This document shows, piece by piece, positions 13,209 to 25,963 of a stretch of 64,000 bases of DNA (position 1 is its first letter; the number at the start of each line of letters is the position of its first letter). A program made the translations under genes and the position numbers. The notes under the pieces are model-generated. The model saw only the letters and a program-made list of their open reading frames with translations, was not told where the DNA came from and did not search any database. Source of the DNA: Cheiracanthium punctorium (lineage: Eukaryota; Arthropoda; Arachnida; Araneae; Cheiracanthiidae); NCBI GenBank assembly GCA_038373885.1, contig JAWZYV010016568.1:744001-808000 (forward strand). The letters are read 5' to 3'.

Positions 13209-13694
13209 CGGGGGTTTCCAAACTTTTTTTGCCACGGCACCCTTGTGAAGCTAAAAGCATTTTAGGGCAGCCTTCTCGGGCTAAAAACTTTAGTGGCGGG
13301 TTACCTATCAATAGGAAGGTTTAGAATGAAACAGTTGAGATGCATTTTTCATTATTTCTTTTATGCTTATAAGGGCTAAGTATCAAGAAATTACTCTCTT
13401 GGGAAAGGACTATAGGATTTTGCCTCACTCCCATCCCACCCCTTATCTCAGGGAGTTCGTAAGAGGAGACTGGACACTGAACTCTTTCGAACTTGACTGA
13501 AATATTTTTTTGTTTTCGCCCATTGGTAATCGGCTTGGCCAACCTATTTTGTGGGATACCGGTTTAGATGAATTTTTTTGTTTATAATCCCCCCCCAGGC
13601 ACAGAACTTAGATTTTTCTCAATTATCTCTACGGTACTCCTGGCATACACTCGCGGAAACCTCAAGGTGCCGCGAAACACAGTTTGAGAATCTG
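13209..13694. mobile_element. Non-autonomous hAT element, 486 bp
   Basis: Inverted ends (GGTTTCCAAACTTTTTTTGC on the left; GTTTGAGAATCTG on the right) with an adjoining GCCGCG/GGCACC block. It is flanked by a perfect 8-bp TSD, ATTTATAT, at 13201-13208 and 13695-13702. An 8-bp duplication and CAG..GTTCTCAAAC-like ends are typical of hAT. No transposase frame is present. Confidence 0.85.
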
Positions 13695-13879
13695 ATTTAT
13701 ATTATTGGTAGGATTTGGAAATCTATGAAAGTAAGAAACACATTTGTACTTTTCTTTATGCTTTTTAATTTGGCGAAAACTAACGTAATTTCCATGCCAT
13801 TTCATGTTTTTCAAATGCACGCGATAGCATAAATCCTTTTGTGCGGACAAAACTTGCCAACATGACCCAGCCATGATGC

Positions 13880-14405
13880 CCGGAGCTCCGTTTGCCCCCT
13901 CTTTTGGGAAGTTTGGGAGTTTTAGAAGGCTTTCTTCCAATATTATTTCCTTTTTTCAATAACATTTAAACTAAATTTCATTATATGTCCAGTAAGCAAG
14001 AATTATTTATGCAAGGATATTTTATCCTTGCTTGTGCCATGAGTTTTGAAAGACTTTCTTCCAAAGATATTTGCTATTTTAATACTGCGTTTAAATTATA
14101 TATTAAATTTTAATGAATGTCATCCAAGCATGCATTATGTGATAATTAAGACTTCATTATGGGATAATATTTTGATCCTGTGTGTGACTTGAGGTTTGGA
14201 AGGTTTTCTTCGAATAACATTTGATATGTTAAAGCTGTGTTTAAACTACATATTAAATTTTAAAGTTTGTCGTCATCCAAGAATCCATTAAATGAAATAT
14301 TTTGTTTTGGAAAATTTTCTTTGAATAACCTGTGCTATTTTAGAACTGTGTTTAAATTGTATATTAAATTTTAATGTGTTTATCTGTCATCCAAGAATAT
14401 ATTAG
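13880..14405. repeat. Degenerate tandem array, unit about 125-135 bp (left part)
   Basis: Four or so diverged units share TCATCCAAGAATCCATTA, TGATAATATTTTGATCCTGT, TTTTGGAAGGTTTTCTTCG and TGTGTTTAAATTGTATATT blocks in the same order. The array resumes at 19764-20130 after a composite insertion. Units are diverged, so the array is old. Confidence 0.75.
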
Positions 14406-14489
14406 GCAGTGCTCACAACTGTTTTTAATGGTATCTCTAGAGGAAAAAGGGACCAAATTCTAGAAAAAAGAGACCTTGTAAAACACAAC

Positions 14490-15185
14490 TTGGGAATACA
14501 ATCCTACACTGTTTTTTGTTTGGAGGGATTTCAGGTTTAAGACTTATTGAACCAGTGGGACTGGTATTTCATTTAGCCAAGAATTCATTTCAACAGACAA
14601 AAATAGGAAAAAATAAGATTTTAAGCACCATGAAGTTTAATAATAATAATTAATACAAAAATTTACAGACATATGAAAATTATAGTTATGCCATTCTGAA
14701 TAATATACTTAATTCTCGCTAAACAAGAATGTAAAAAAGTTGATGTAAAGAGTCACTAGTCTTCCTAGTCTTGATCTTCTTTTAGTAAAATTGTTAAAAT
14801 CATGAATTGAAAAAAATTAAAACTTTTTATACTTCATTCCTGATTAGTTTGCTAAGAGATAAATTAGCATGAAATATTTCTGTTCATTTGGAGATTGGAA
14901 AGTTAGCGAAATATTTGGAATACAATATTTGATCCAGACTCCCGTTGGAGGATAATTGGAAAAATTAAAATTTGTGATTATTGCTTCATGTATTGTGAGA
15001 TAAAATACATACAAATGCAACAATTTTTGATCAATTGATGCTTGGGGTGGTGGCTTGAAATTGTAATAAATATAATTTATTTCTCAGTTTCAACCCTGCA
15101 GGATTACGGTCCTGATCCCATGAGACTAGTCCCACAAATATTTATGCAGGATCCCATTCCTGAAGGATGGGGATTGCATTCCCTA
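14490..15185. mobile_element. Non-autonomous hAT element, copy 1 (696 bp)
   Basis: Ends TTGGGAATACAATCC and GGATTGCATTCCCTA are inverted. A perfect 8-bp TSD, AACACAAC, lies at 14482-14489 and 15186-15193. Related along its length to 31048-31807, including the subterminal (T/G)CAGGATTACGGTC block. No coding capacity seen. Confidence 0.9.
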
Positions 15186-16023
15186 AACACAACCCACAAC
15201 ATTTGCAACATATTTGTTTTTTTTTTTTACACGCATGACACGAGATGCCAGTGGAGCTGATATTTTTAAATTTGTACCTAAAAAGATCCGAAAAAGGGAG
15301 GAATAAAACAGTATAAGTTTTAAACAAACAGACAAGCCGGAACATTGAAATATGGCAGTTTTTAATGTTACAAATTATCCCTTTAAACAGCCTGCATTGC
15401 TATTTATCAGAGTTAGGTTTCAACTGGAAGAAACCAACAGAAAATAAAACAGATGCTCAAATTAAAAATATATTAACTATGTAAAGCAATTAAGTATATT
15501 GAATATGATTATACGAAATCTAAAAGGAAAAAAATTAATTACAACTAATTTTTTTTAATAAGTTACATTAAAAAAAATTCAGATTCATTTATAAGTGATG
15601 GATTTTATAATATTAGGGGTAGGTGTGTGCTTGTGTGTGTGTGGGGGGCATTTTTTATGCTTTTTTTAGGAAGAGGGAAATGTTCCAAATTTTTGTTTTT
15701 CATTCAAAAATGCACTATTTTAAAGATTCTGTTGCTCAACACATTAAAATTTGCAATTATTAATACTAAAGTGGATAGCTCACTGCCGATTTTAAACATT
15801 TTGCTTTGTCACACATACCTGCCAACCTCCTTAAGCCAAAAACAGGAAGACTCGGGTTGAAAAAACAGAAGATTTCACAAAAAATCAGTAGCTAATTTTT
15901 AAATATAAGAAGTAAAAACAGAAAACCTGCAGTTTATCACCATTTTATATTAGTAACGTATAGAGATAAAAACAAAATTAAATAGCAATAGAAAACAGCT
16001 TACCTGAAATTTTTATATATAAC

Positions 16024-18115
16024 TAGCTGAAGTACCCGTTCTTCGCACGGGAATGAATGGACTTTTTGATACTGCGATTTGTTGTGATTACTATTTATTG
16101 TAATAAAGAGATATAGCAAAATGGATATCGCGTTATATTGTGTTCAATAATCATGCATACCGAATTTCAAGGCAATCGTTTGTACGGTGCAGAAGGCCAT
16201 GCGGCTTAGCGCAATTAGTGGTGAGTTTTAGCAAAACGGATATGGGGAAAATATTCTTCGCATTCAGAAATCGATGCATACGAATTTTCATGACGGTCGG
16301 CTGGACAGTCCTGAAGTTCATGTATTGAAGCGACATCTGGTGGCAAGTTATAGGAAAATGGATAGCACCAAACTCTTCCTCGTGTTCAAATATCTATGTA
16401 TACCTATTTTCATAGCGATCAGTTGCACAGTCAAGAAGTGATACACTGCAGCGCCATCTAGTGGTTAATTAAAGTAATGATTTGCTACAGCGCCATCAAG
16501 TGGCGAGTTATAGTAAAATGGATAACGCCAAAATATTCTCATTGCTCAAATAACTATGCATACTGATTCATGCTATGCATACTGAATTCTTCACCATGGT
16601 GAAGAATTTGGCCTGCTGCAGAATCATCTAGTGGCGAGTTAAAATAATAATGCATTGCCGTGCCATCTAGTGGTGAGTAACATCAAAAGGAACACAGAAT
16701 ATATTCTTCGTGCTCAAATGTGTAAGTATAAAAAATTTTATGACGATCAGTCGAACGGTATAGAAGTTGATGTGTTGCAGTGCCATTTAGCGGCAAGTTA
16801 CAGCAAAATGGATAGTGAAAAATATTCTCCATGTTCTAATATCTGCGTGTACCAAATTTCATCGAAATCGGTTTGACAATATTCGCATAGCAAACGGCTA
16901 AACGGAATAGAATGACGTTCTGCTGCGCCACCTAGTGGCAAGTTAGGGGAAAATGGATAGCATAAAAATCTTCTAGATGATAAAAGACTTAGGTGAACCA
17001 AATTTCATGGTGAACGGTCAAACGGTGCTGGAGTTTTTCAACCTCATACACACATACCAATATTCATTTTTAATCTATAACCAGTGTTATTATATATACC
17101 AGTCTCAAATAAAATCCAGTTTCAAATCTAAGCCTCGCCAAAGTGCCAACATACGCCATTTTGCAAGAGTTTTTTCAGGGAATCATTCGAAGCATTGACT
17201 TAGCAGCAATCAATATGGGAAATGGTTCGACCGCCAAAAAGTAAAGCACGCATTTATTTGACAAGTGGAATCCCTTAATACAGCTGCATTTTTTAAATTA
17301 TAAACTATATAACATGTTTTATTCATCTTTACTCCGATGTACTATATGCAAAGATTTCAATTATCTGAAATTTGGCGGAATTCCCCCAACTTAAATCAAT
17401 GTACTCAATTGGCGAGAATGCTGAAGATAGATCGCTTGAAATCGCTTAATAACTGCATTATTTCTGCACGGATCATTAAAATTTAACGCTGTATTCTAAT
17501 AAAACCTTTGCACTTGTTTTCAAAAATCTATTTCCTTAACCTCTCAGTAAATTGCGCCAAGCTGAAAACTGTGCAAACCGCTAGAACTCACTTTCTTGGC
17601 ATTTCAGCCATTTTTTTTTTTTTTTTTTTTTCGCCAAACTAAAAAAATTTACTTATTAGCCTCAGAAATCTTTAGTACTTATTGTTTTGCGTATAAAACA
17701 TTTCATTCCTGCTGCGATTTCCCATGCACACGATATTATAATTAAAAAAAAAATAACCTTACGAATATAAACTAACAAAAAAAAAAAATCATTATTGTTA
17801 TTTTATTTTTACTTTGAGAATTTAAAACATTTTATTCGGCAAAATCGCCACACATGGCAACCACGATGCTTATTTCACACTTCTCACTAAAAGGGTTACA
17901 ATTTTGGAAAGCTTTTTGCGTCAGGAACATAAAAAAATCTCTCTCTCGGGAACGGGTGGACTTTCAAAGTTTTAAAGTGGACTATAATTTATTCTATATT
18001 ATTTTACATATCTGTGCAAAATTTCAGGCTGATAGGTCCATTTTTGTGGATTTGTATACAAATCAAATCCACAAACAAACAAACAAACAGAATTTCATTT
18101 TTATTTATAAGGATA
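16024..18115 (+). mobile_element. Non-coding dispersed repeat with CTAGCTG head and internal tandem array
   Basis: Starts ACTAGCTGAAGTACCCGTTC and TTCGCACGGG, and ends in an (ACAA)n/CAGAATTTCATTTTTATTTA tail. The head and AGACA/ACAA-rich tail resemble the element at 48694-51015. No protein is encoded. Its class is unclear to me, and a non-autonomous retroelement is possible. Confidence 0.6.
16140..17035 (+). repeat. Tandem array around CGCCATCTAGTGGCGAGTTA
   Basis: About seven to eight diverged units of roughly 110-125 bp. Each has a GCGCCATCTAGTGG-type block, an AGTTA(T/C)AG.AAAATGGATA block, a CAAATATCTATGCATAC-type block and a CGATCAGT.G.ACGGT block. Units are 70-85 per cent alike by eye. 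Confidence 0.75.
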
Positions 18116-19130
18116 TGAAAATAGAGTATTTTCACAAAAATAAAATTAATTAAATAAATAGAAATTTGACTTTATTTTTAATCAAAGTAATTTTGAAAAA
18201 TAAGCATTTTTTTTTTTTTCTGGGTCAAAGTAGCATTTTTAACTTTTACTAATAGTACATCAGAAAAATTATTTTTATAACAAAGTATGTTAGCTTTAGT
18301 TTTACACACTAATAAATTTTCTAATGATAAATTACTGAGGGAGGAATAAAATGTTTTTTTAAACTATCAGTAAAAGATTTGCTCAACAACATACAACAGC
18401 ATTATGTTGTTAGCTGTGAAATGATTACCTTAATACATTATTTTGGAATGGATTTATTTATTAAATAATTTTTTTGCAGTTCACAATACAATTTAATATA
18501 TCAACTAAAAATTTTTTAAATGGAAGATTTGATCTTCTGGCAGAAGACAGGAATGTAGCTTCAAAAAACGGAAAACCAGAAGAAGAACGGAACCAGTGCA
18601 AAACCAGAAGACTTGGCAGGCATGCACATTATGTTGCACTGTAGTAATTAAGAATGAGGATTTCAATGAAATTTTTAATACAGAAATTATTGTAAATTAG
18701 TTCTTTTAATAAAAGATGTAAATAAAAAACAGTCTTTTATGAAAAAAAAGTATCATTCAATAATAGATAAACGATCAACCAGTACTATTTAATACTGTTA
18801 TGGAAGTTTATTTTTAAAAAAATATGCTGTTGAACTTGAAGTGAATAACTTAATTGATTTTGAGCTTTTTTTTTTTCAGTTGCCCAATAACTGAAAAGCT
18901 TTAGTCAAATGAGTAATCTTGGTTAAAAACATGTAATAATTAATTTAGTATACATAATTAAATGCTTATATGTATAATTACATTTTCTTGGGGTCTTCTA
19001 TAAAAAATTTTGCCGCATTTATTGTATCTTCCTTGTTCCATAAAACACATATTTGGAATTGAAATCGCATACTTACACTATTTTACAATCTTTGCCAGGC
19101 ATATTTTAACTATACTTTCTTGGCTTCCAG

Positions 19131-19283
19131 CCTAATTTGGAAGATATTGCATATCTTGATTCGGTTTTGAAGTTATTTTTTGGCAGCAAACTTAGTGATC
19201 AAGTAACAAAAATTGCAAACCTTGAGCGACTTTCAGATTTTGATCTCCCCCCCCCCTCTGCGTTATCTGACAAACACATTTGA
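19131..19283 (+). other. Unassigned exon-like open segment
   Basis: After TTGGCTTCCAG, 50 codons run open to a TGA: PNLEDIAYLDSVLKLFFGSK, then LSDQVTKIANLERLSDFDLP, then a run of prolines encoded by a C tract. Composition looks protein-like, unlike the surrounding AT-rich sequence. I do not recognise it. It may be a retrocopy or transposon gene fragment, and no partner exons were found. Confidence 0.25.
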
Positions 19284-19763
19284 AAATATCTTCACTGTGA
19301 CAGTTCATGTCTACAAAACTTGTCAACAAATCATGTCTACAAAGTCGCATAGACAAAACTTGGGACTGAACAAAATAGTACCCTACTGCTTAAAAAAATA
19401 AATAAATAAATAAATAAGGAAGGAAGAAGCACATGTTATTTTTTCATGTGTTCCCCTATCTTTTTAGATAGTTCTAAGATTCATATTTCAATTAATTTCT
19501 ATTTTTCATAGTAAATAAGCAGAACCAGTACAGATTCTTGTATTTGACATTTATTTGGATGGGTTTCTCAGTCAGTTTGCAATTAGGTTTATTACAGGTG
19601 CTTGTCATTTGAGAGTTAACCACGGCACAACTTCGGAATAGCTAAAATCCATGGCGAAAAAGATAAAATAGGGACCATTTACATGAAAAAGGGACTTTTA
19701 GAGAGCTCTAACTAAAAAAGAGACTTTTAGGGAAAAAAGAGACTATTTGCTAGCCCTGTATTA

Positions 19764-20130
19764 AGTCATAATATTTTGATTCTGTGTTTGCCTTTTGCTT
19801 TGGAAGGTTTTCTTCGAATAACATTTGTTACATTAAAATTGTGTTTAAATTATATATAAAATATTAGTATAAATCTGTCATCCAAGAATCCATTAAGTGA
19901 TAATATTTTGATCCTGTGTGTGCCTTTTGTTTTGGAAGGTTTTCTTAGAATGGCCTTTGCTATTTTAAAGCTGTGTTTTGATTGTGTATAAAATTTTAAT
20001 GTATGTCATGCAAGAATTCATTATGTGATAATATCTTTTGATCATGTATGTGTCTTGAGTTTTGGAAGGTTCTCTTACTTTCGTAAAACTATCTTAAAAT
20101 TGTGTCTGCATTGTGTAGAACGTATGAATG
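19764..20130. repeat. Degenerate tandem array, unit about 125-135 bp (right part)
   Basis: Continuation of the 13880-14405 array, with about three units carrying the same ordered blocks. Both broken edges fall in the same place in the unit, next to ATTA, as expected for one array split by insertion. Confidence 0.75.
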
Positions 20131-20659
20131 CTGTGTGTGTGTATAACGTTTTTAAAGATTTTATTTGAGTTATATATGTTATCTTACAATTAAGTTTTTT
20201 TTTTAATGATTAATAATTTCAATTCTGTGTGCAATTTTGTACGAAATAGAAGTGTTTGGTGAGTTTTCCTTGTCATTTAATTCACCAAAGTAATTATTAT
20301 TAGGGCTTTAAAAGGTACATTTTTCTATATTAATTACATTATTTAACTATTTATATCATGTGCAAAGTTTTAGGAGTTTTTTTTATTTTATTTCCACATT
20401 TAGTCTATAGCCACTGTTGACAGTATGCTGATATCTATGAGCTAATAATAAAAAACACCTATGCATTAAATTTAAACTGAATTTAATTATTTTTAATTAA
20501 TAATTTCCTGTGTATGCAGCATTAATTTGACTAAAAATCTTTTTATTACGTCTAATTATTAAAATTGAAATGAGACACAAGTCTCCGCTCAACCATTTTT
20601 AATTTAAGAAGGTTTATAACTATTCATTTTATCATAACACACTTTTCAAATGAAAGTTT

Positions 20660-21300
20660 TTATTTGACTGATTGTATTATAAGGGATTGAAAATAAAAAT
20701 TTAAATAACTCTATAATAAGACAATCTTGGTGAGTTGATGAACAACAAACTGAAATTTTTTGAGCGACTTTCGTTCCTGCACGAGATGCACCAAAGAGAA
20801 TTGCCCTTCCTTCTTCCTGGCTCATTAACAAATTGCATCTGCTCTAACTAGTCTGACCCAAAGTATCGCCAAGTAGCTTACAGGGAAAACATCATTGGAG
20901 TTAAGTGAGGTTGGTGCAAGTGATAAAAGTGCAGAGAAAAATGCTCCTTCTGCTACGCAGTTGCATCTAACGTCTACAGTGCTAATCACGACCTCAGTTG
21001 AGCTTGTTTCATTGTTAATACGTAGGAGTTTAGTCCCCTCTTTATACTGGATTAAATATTTTTTAAAAATGAGTTTTGCTAAATAAACTGGCAACATCAG
21101 TCACTGTTTTCAGCACTGATTAAACTCATACATTAATTTTTAAAAAATAGTTAGAGCAGATTTCGAGATAAAAAAGGGAACACAAACTTTTCTGGAGAAG
21201 TTAGTTGTGCATAGAGAGAGTCGCAGTTGGTTGACGGTTGGCATATCCTGCATCACTTGTAGAACTGTTGTTCTCCATGATAATTATATCTGTTTGATGT
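20660..21300. repeat. Dispersed repeat related to 29105-29640
   Basis: Shares the ordered blocks TAGTCCCCTCTTTATACTGG (29 kb: ..GTTCCCTCTTTGAACTGG), GTTAGAGC(A/G)GATT(T/C)CGAGAT, GTTGGTTG and GTAGAACTG(T/C)(T/C)GTTCT. The 29 kb copy has a TATATATAAG box. An LTR or promoter-bearing repeat is possible, but no polyprotein or paired copy was found. Confidence 0.45.
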
Positions 21301-22329
21301 AAAAGTATTTAATATTTTGATAAACAATTTTTATATTTGCTAATTTTAAATTGTAAAACTTTAATTATTGTTTTAATTTTTTGATTATTTAAGTGTTAAA
21401 CACAATTTAATTATATATTTTAAATTGACATAATTGTTCATTGTTTTAATTACTCTTTTGTAAATGAAAATACTCCTTCTAAACAGCCCAGTAGTATTTT
21501 TACTCTCCTGAAAAAATCCTAGATTGCTCACCAGCTTCAATATCAAAATGTAAATATTAGTAACCCCAGCATTAAATTGCTACTGAAAGAAGTCCGGCTA
21601 CTGTTTGTTCACTGCAAGTAAAGCTGTCAAATCATAAATTTACCCCGTATCTTTTATTTTTATATTTCTACCTTTTACATTTTTTCTTCCCCATAAGATT
21701 ATTTCTTCATTTTTATACTCACCAATTATGGCAAAATTAAAGTATTATTTTATACTAGCAGGGGTTCAACTCACTAGCATTAGCAAGTTGTAGCTAAGTT
21801 AACTAAATAGTGGGGATCTTCTTTGTGTATGACATAAGCAGAGGTTTGTTTATGTCACACAAATGTTGTTCCAGTGATGACTGATATGTTCAGTGACGGA
21901 GTTTCTTAAAAGAAATACCACAAAAACTCTAAAAAACACTTGTATACTTTCTTTGTACAATTGCATGAAAAATCGATTGCTAGTTTAAAAAAAAAAAAAA
22001 AAAAAAAAATTATGGGGGAGGGATGAAAATGCAGTTCTGTGGTAAAGTAGTTGTAATTTCACTAGCAATTTATAAGTGAGCTTTTGTGAACTAAGATATT
22101 TGATTTATATTCATCATCCATTAAAATACTATGTTTATTTAATGGCCTCATGAAAAACTCAATTTTCAAATTGGTATTTTAATAACTATTCCAAGCTAAC
22201 TAAAATCATAAAAAAATATGAAATTATTTTGCTTATGACATAAATTTTACACCAGTGATCATTCATTTAAATTGAATTTAATGTGATACACAAAATAATA
22301 CTCTCTTGGAAATTGAGTAAACTCTCTGC

Positions 22330-22510
22330 AGCTAAAAATTGCTGAAAATCACTAAAAATCAGGGAATGGGTGAAATTTCAGAATTTCTTAGTTGCCTTCA
22401 GTTTTCTCCAATTTGTTTTACATATCTGTACAAAATTTCAAGTTATTCAGTCGAACGATGTGAATCTGCAAGCATAATTACTGGAAAAATTATGCTTGCA
22501 GATTAACAGG
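22330..22510 (+). repeat. Fragment of CTAGCTG-type repeat tail ending in a hairpin
   Basis: AGGGAATGGGTGAAATTTCAG and ACATATCTGTACAAAATTTCA match the tail of the 16024-18115 element. It is followed by a stem-loop: CTGCAAGCATAAT and ATTATGCTTGCAG around a 10-nt loop (about 22466-22502). Confidence 0.5.
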
Positions 22511-22886
22511 AGTGATAACACTGCTGACTTTTATTAATAAATAAAAGCTAATTGACATCAAAATGACATACTTTGATTTCATTTTCTTCACCATCGTTAC
22601 ACCATCGGATGTAGGAGAAGGTCAATATTATAAAAAATCACAAAAAAATCATACCAACAGTGTGCATTTTATGGTTTTTTTTTTTTTTTTTAACTATACA
22701 TTTTTCATTGTTTTAGAGTAATGGTTGTAATAATTTTGTTTTGGAGTGGTACAACCTAGAATTGTTACACTTTGGATTTTATTTATAAGTTAATTCATTC
22801 ACAGATGCAAATTAAATACACATACACATAAGAAGCAGACTCGAGGTTGTTAACCATGACTCATTTGCACTGGTGTCCCGTTAAAG

Positions 22887-23084
22887 CACATATAGGCAAT
22901 CTCTGGCCTGTGAGTAGGATGTGGCTCGCCCTGGCTTTTGATCCAGCCCACAAAATGCATCAAAACTCCATATAAAACCCATATAAACCATTCAAAATCT
23001 CATACAAATTACAATTATAAGGCCTGTGACTTCACTAGCATTCTAAAGTTTGGCCCGCAACTTTCCAAAGATTACCCATACCTG
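22887..23084. mobile_element. hAT MITE, 198 bp
   Basis: Ends CACATATAGGCAATCTCTGG and GATTACCCATACCTG are inverted. The flanks are CGTTAAAG (22879-22886) and TGTTAAAG (23085-23092), an 8-bp duplication with one mismatch. It carries GGCCCGCAAC-type sequence common in hAT MITEs. No frame. Confidence 0.8.
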
Positions 23085-23516
23085 TGTTAAAGGAAAAGTT
23101 CTTATTTTATTTTGAAAGAAGCTTTAGCGGATACTAGTGTCACAAGATACTTTCTCAAATACAACTGCGCTTCAAAAGTGTTTATGCCTACAACAGGACA
23201 GTAAGCTGAGTCTTTTTCTACATCTTTATTTTAATCATGCTGGCTCCAATTAATAAATTAATCTTAAGTATTTTTTTAATTTCAGTATTTCAGTAAAAGG
23301 GCAATATTTTTAGGAATATTTCCTCGAACATTAATTTTTTGTAAAGATTCAAGACATCTGTTCAAAGAAAAAAAAAAAAGAACAGAAAATTATCTGACAT
23401 TCATTTATATCATTGCCAATATGCACAGTATATACTAAGCATACAGAACAATGAAGGTATGGGTTTTCAAACCTAGTCGGCTGCTTTGTTGAATAATAAA
23501 ATTGTAGTTTACTTAC

Positions 23517-23688
23517 CTTCTATATTATCAGCACTTTCAGTTGTATCACTCATATCTGTAGGATAATCTGTTGATTTCTGATTTGCAATTGATTTGTTTT
23601 CATCGGGAGTTCTTTGTACTAAATTCTCTTCATCACCATTCTCCATTACTGGAATATCAGAATTACCATTTACTGCAGCAACTGATTC
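23517..23688 (-). CDS. Gramd1: Gramd1 exon G (acidic linker before VASt)
   Basis: 172 nt from acceptor TTTTCTAG to donor GTAAGTAA. It opens in phase 0 and ends one base into a codon. The peptide is acidic and polar (ESVAAVNGNSDIPVMENGDE, later DYPTDMSDTTESADNIE) with no predicted fold. It corresponds to the variable Glu/Asp/Ser linker between GRAM and VASt in GRAMD1. Sequence identity does not help here. The call rests on clean borders, an open frame, and phase agreement with the exons at 37078 and 4941. The upstream intron is about 13.4 kb and the downstream one about 18.6 kb. Confidence 0.85.
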
Positions 23689-25963
23689 CTAGAAAATTTA
23701 AATATACATTAATCTTATTTTTTTTTTAAAGAAATAATAATAATAGGAAGAACAAAAGAGAGAAAAGAAAAGAAAATCTGTTTGTTCATGTCATATGCAG
23801 ATCCACCCTGTTGGTAAGATCAGATTGAAAATTTCAATAAATATGTAAAAAAAATTTTAAAAAATTATCAACTTTAAAAATCTAAAAATTCCCTCACTAA
23901 TCTTTAGTGATTTTTCATAATTTTTGTGTTTATCAGCTTACACTGACTACCTACAGAGTAGTTTAGTGGGAAAACTGTTATCATTAAAAGTTTAGCACTA
24001 ATTTCCCAAGATTATCATACTCTAACACAAAGACTACATAATAATAAAAATATAGTCGTGATTTGTGCTATTCTAATTACCTAAAAATTGGAATAGCTTC
24101 TCTAAATTATTTAATTTGATTAAAATTTCTTCTTCGTGAACACAATATAATGATTAATAACATGGATTAAAATTTGATTTTGGGAATGCAGCCAATTATT
24201 TGCACAAGGAATCTAGGTCGATCTGACTCCGTGGGGGAGGGGTGTCTTCCTAAGTAAGATTACATGATCTAAATAATTTATGAGTCTCTGCGGAGAGGGT
24301 ATTCCCAGCAAATCAGAATACAGGAATTTGTGGAATTTTGTTCAATATTGCGACTATGTGAAGAACTAACAATCACAAAGGTTGCAAAATGCGATGTGAA
24401 AAGAATTTTTTCTGTTATGGAGTCAGTCCACAGTCACTTACACTACATTGACAGCATTTTTACTGTTTAAAGTGGGATGTGCTGATTATGTGACGTTTGT
24501 GGTGGAATATTATGAAATATTTCCGTATAATGGATCCAATCTTCATGAACTAGTTTACTCATGAACTTATATCTACTGTGGTTTTGGATTTTTAAATGTG
24601 TATGCATATACAGAAAAAAATATTAAATGTGACGGTCATTTACACACAAAATAAGTTTTTGTTAAACTGAAACTTATTATTTTATTTCTCTTCTGTTATT
24701 CAGGTTTAAAATTCACAACTTTTAAATATAATGGACAACTATTCAGAGAATTTTTTTCAAAAATTATTTATTTCATGAGATTTTAATAGACTCAGCACAC
24801 ACAAAAAAAAAAGTATTTAGTCACTTACGTTACTAATCAAAATTAATATATATATATATATATATTATAAATATACAGGGTGTGCAGTGCTAATGCCGCC
24901 CAATGGCTATTTCCTAAACTGTTAGTCTACTATTCCAATTGCAAAAATGCGTTAAATTGTATTATGTATTATTATATTGTATTATTGTATATCAGAAAAA
25001 ATCGAAGTCAGTAAATCTATTTCAATAAAAATTACAAAATTTAAATTTTTATACAGTTCCACAGTCCTATCAGTTATATTTAGAAAATTTTTCCTATATA
25101 TTTACAGTATATTTACCTTATATTTAGAAAATTTTTCCTTTGCATTTCATGCAAAATTCATAAAAGATTACCCTTTTAAGATTAAAATTCAGTTGTGAAG
25201 CAACAAACATTTTGAATTAATCACTTTTCCACATTTAAAAATGTCCTGTTGAGGTATACCATTAAGGGACCATATAAGTATTGAAATTCCAAATCATAGG
25301 TTTCAATTTCATTTTCTGACATAATGCAAGACTTATTTCAGAATATTAATCTTTAAGCAGAGGGTTATAGTCAGGCTCTATAAAAATCTATCTGTGGTCT
25401 TTTGAAAATATTTTCTGTAAACGAAGTAACAGAATAAGTTGTGTGAATAAATGCTTTGTCAAAACAATGAAAAATTTATTAATAAGCTAAAACAGCTAAA
25501 CTTTTAGCACATTTGTTGAATGTATTTGAATAAACTGAAATGAAATATCTTGTGTCAAGTAAAATGATTGGCAGATGATAATTACTTGAGATTCAGTTTT
25601 CTTTCTGATATGACAACACATGATAAACATTAAATTTTAATATTTTACTAATGATTAAAAACTTGTTTAAATTAATTTGTTTTTGTTTGTCTGAAGTTCA
25701 TCATATTTGAATTTATAGCTAATTAAAAAATAAAAAACAAAAGATGATGTTTAATACTAACGAATAAACTGAAATGGCATTACTTTATGGAGAATTTCAT
25801 CAGAATTAGTGAGAGAGGTTGCAAAGCAGTATGCTGTAAAATTTACAAAATGACAATCACCCATCTGCTAGTACTATATTAAAAGTAGTGAAGCACTTAA
25901 GAAACGAGTAGTGTTTGAAATCGCCCAAGATCAAACAGATCATGAACACAACAAAGCATGTGC

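Larger units (their letters stand above)
15814..18624. mobile_element. Possible TIR element interrupted by a nested repeat
   Basis: CATACCTGCCAAC at 15814 and its inverted counterpart TTGGCAGGCATG ending at 18624 bracket AT-rich sequence. Subterminal CAGGAAGAC and ACCAGAAGAC motifs occur at the two sides. Most of the interior is the CTAGCTG-type repeat. No convincing duplication was found, so the pairing is tentative. Confidence 0.4.
14406..19763. mobile_element. Composite insertion splitting the tandem array
   Basis: About 5.36 kb between the two array halves. The ends are GGCAGTGCTCACAAC (left) and TTTGCTAGCCCTGT (right). Both are followed inward by AAAAAGGGACC/AAAAAAGAGAC-rich sequence in opposite orientation, like an old hAT-type element with CAGGG(C/T).. 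ends. Inside lie a 696-bp hAT (14490-15185), a TIR pair at 15814/18624 and a CTAGCTG-type repeat with its own tandem array (16024-18115). The boundary call is inference from the array continuity. Confidence 0.55.

Noticed and set aside
13880..20130. CRISPR-like regular repeats
   Set aside because: Units are long and diverged with no spacers; host is eukaryotic.
20646..21097. Overlapping minus-strand frames as a retroelement protein
   Set aside because: No gag, protease or polymerase motif; the stretch is better explained as a copy of the repeat at 29.1-29.6 kb.
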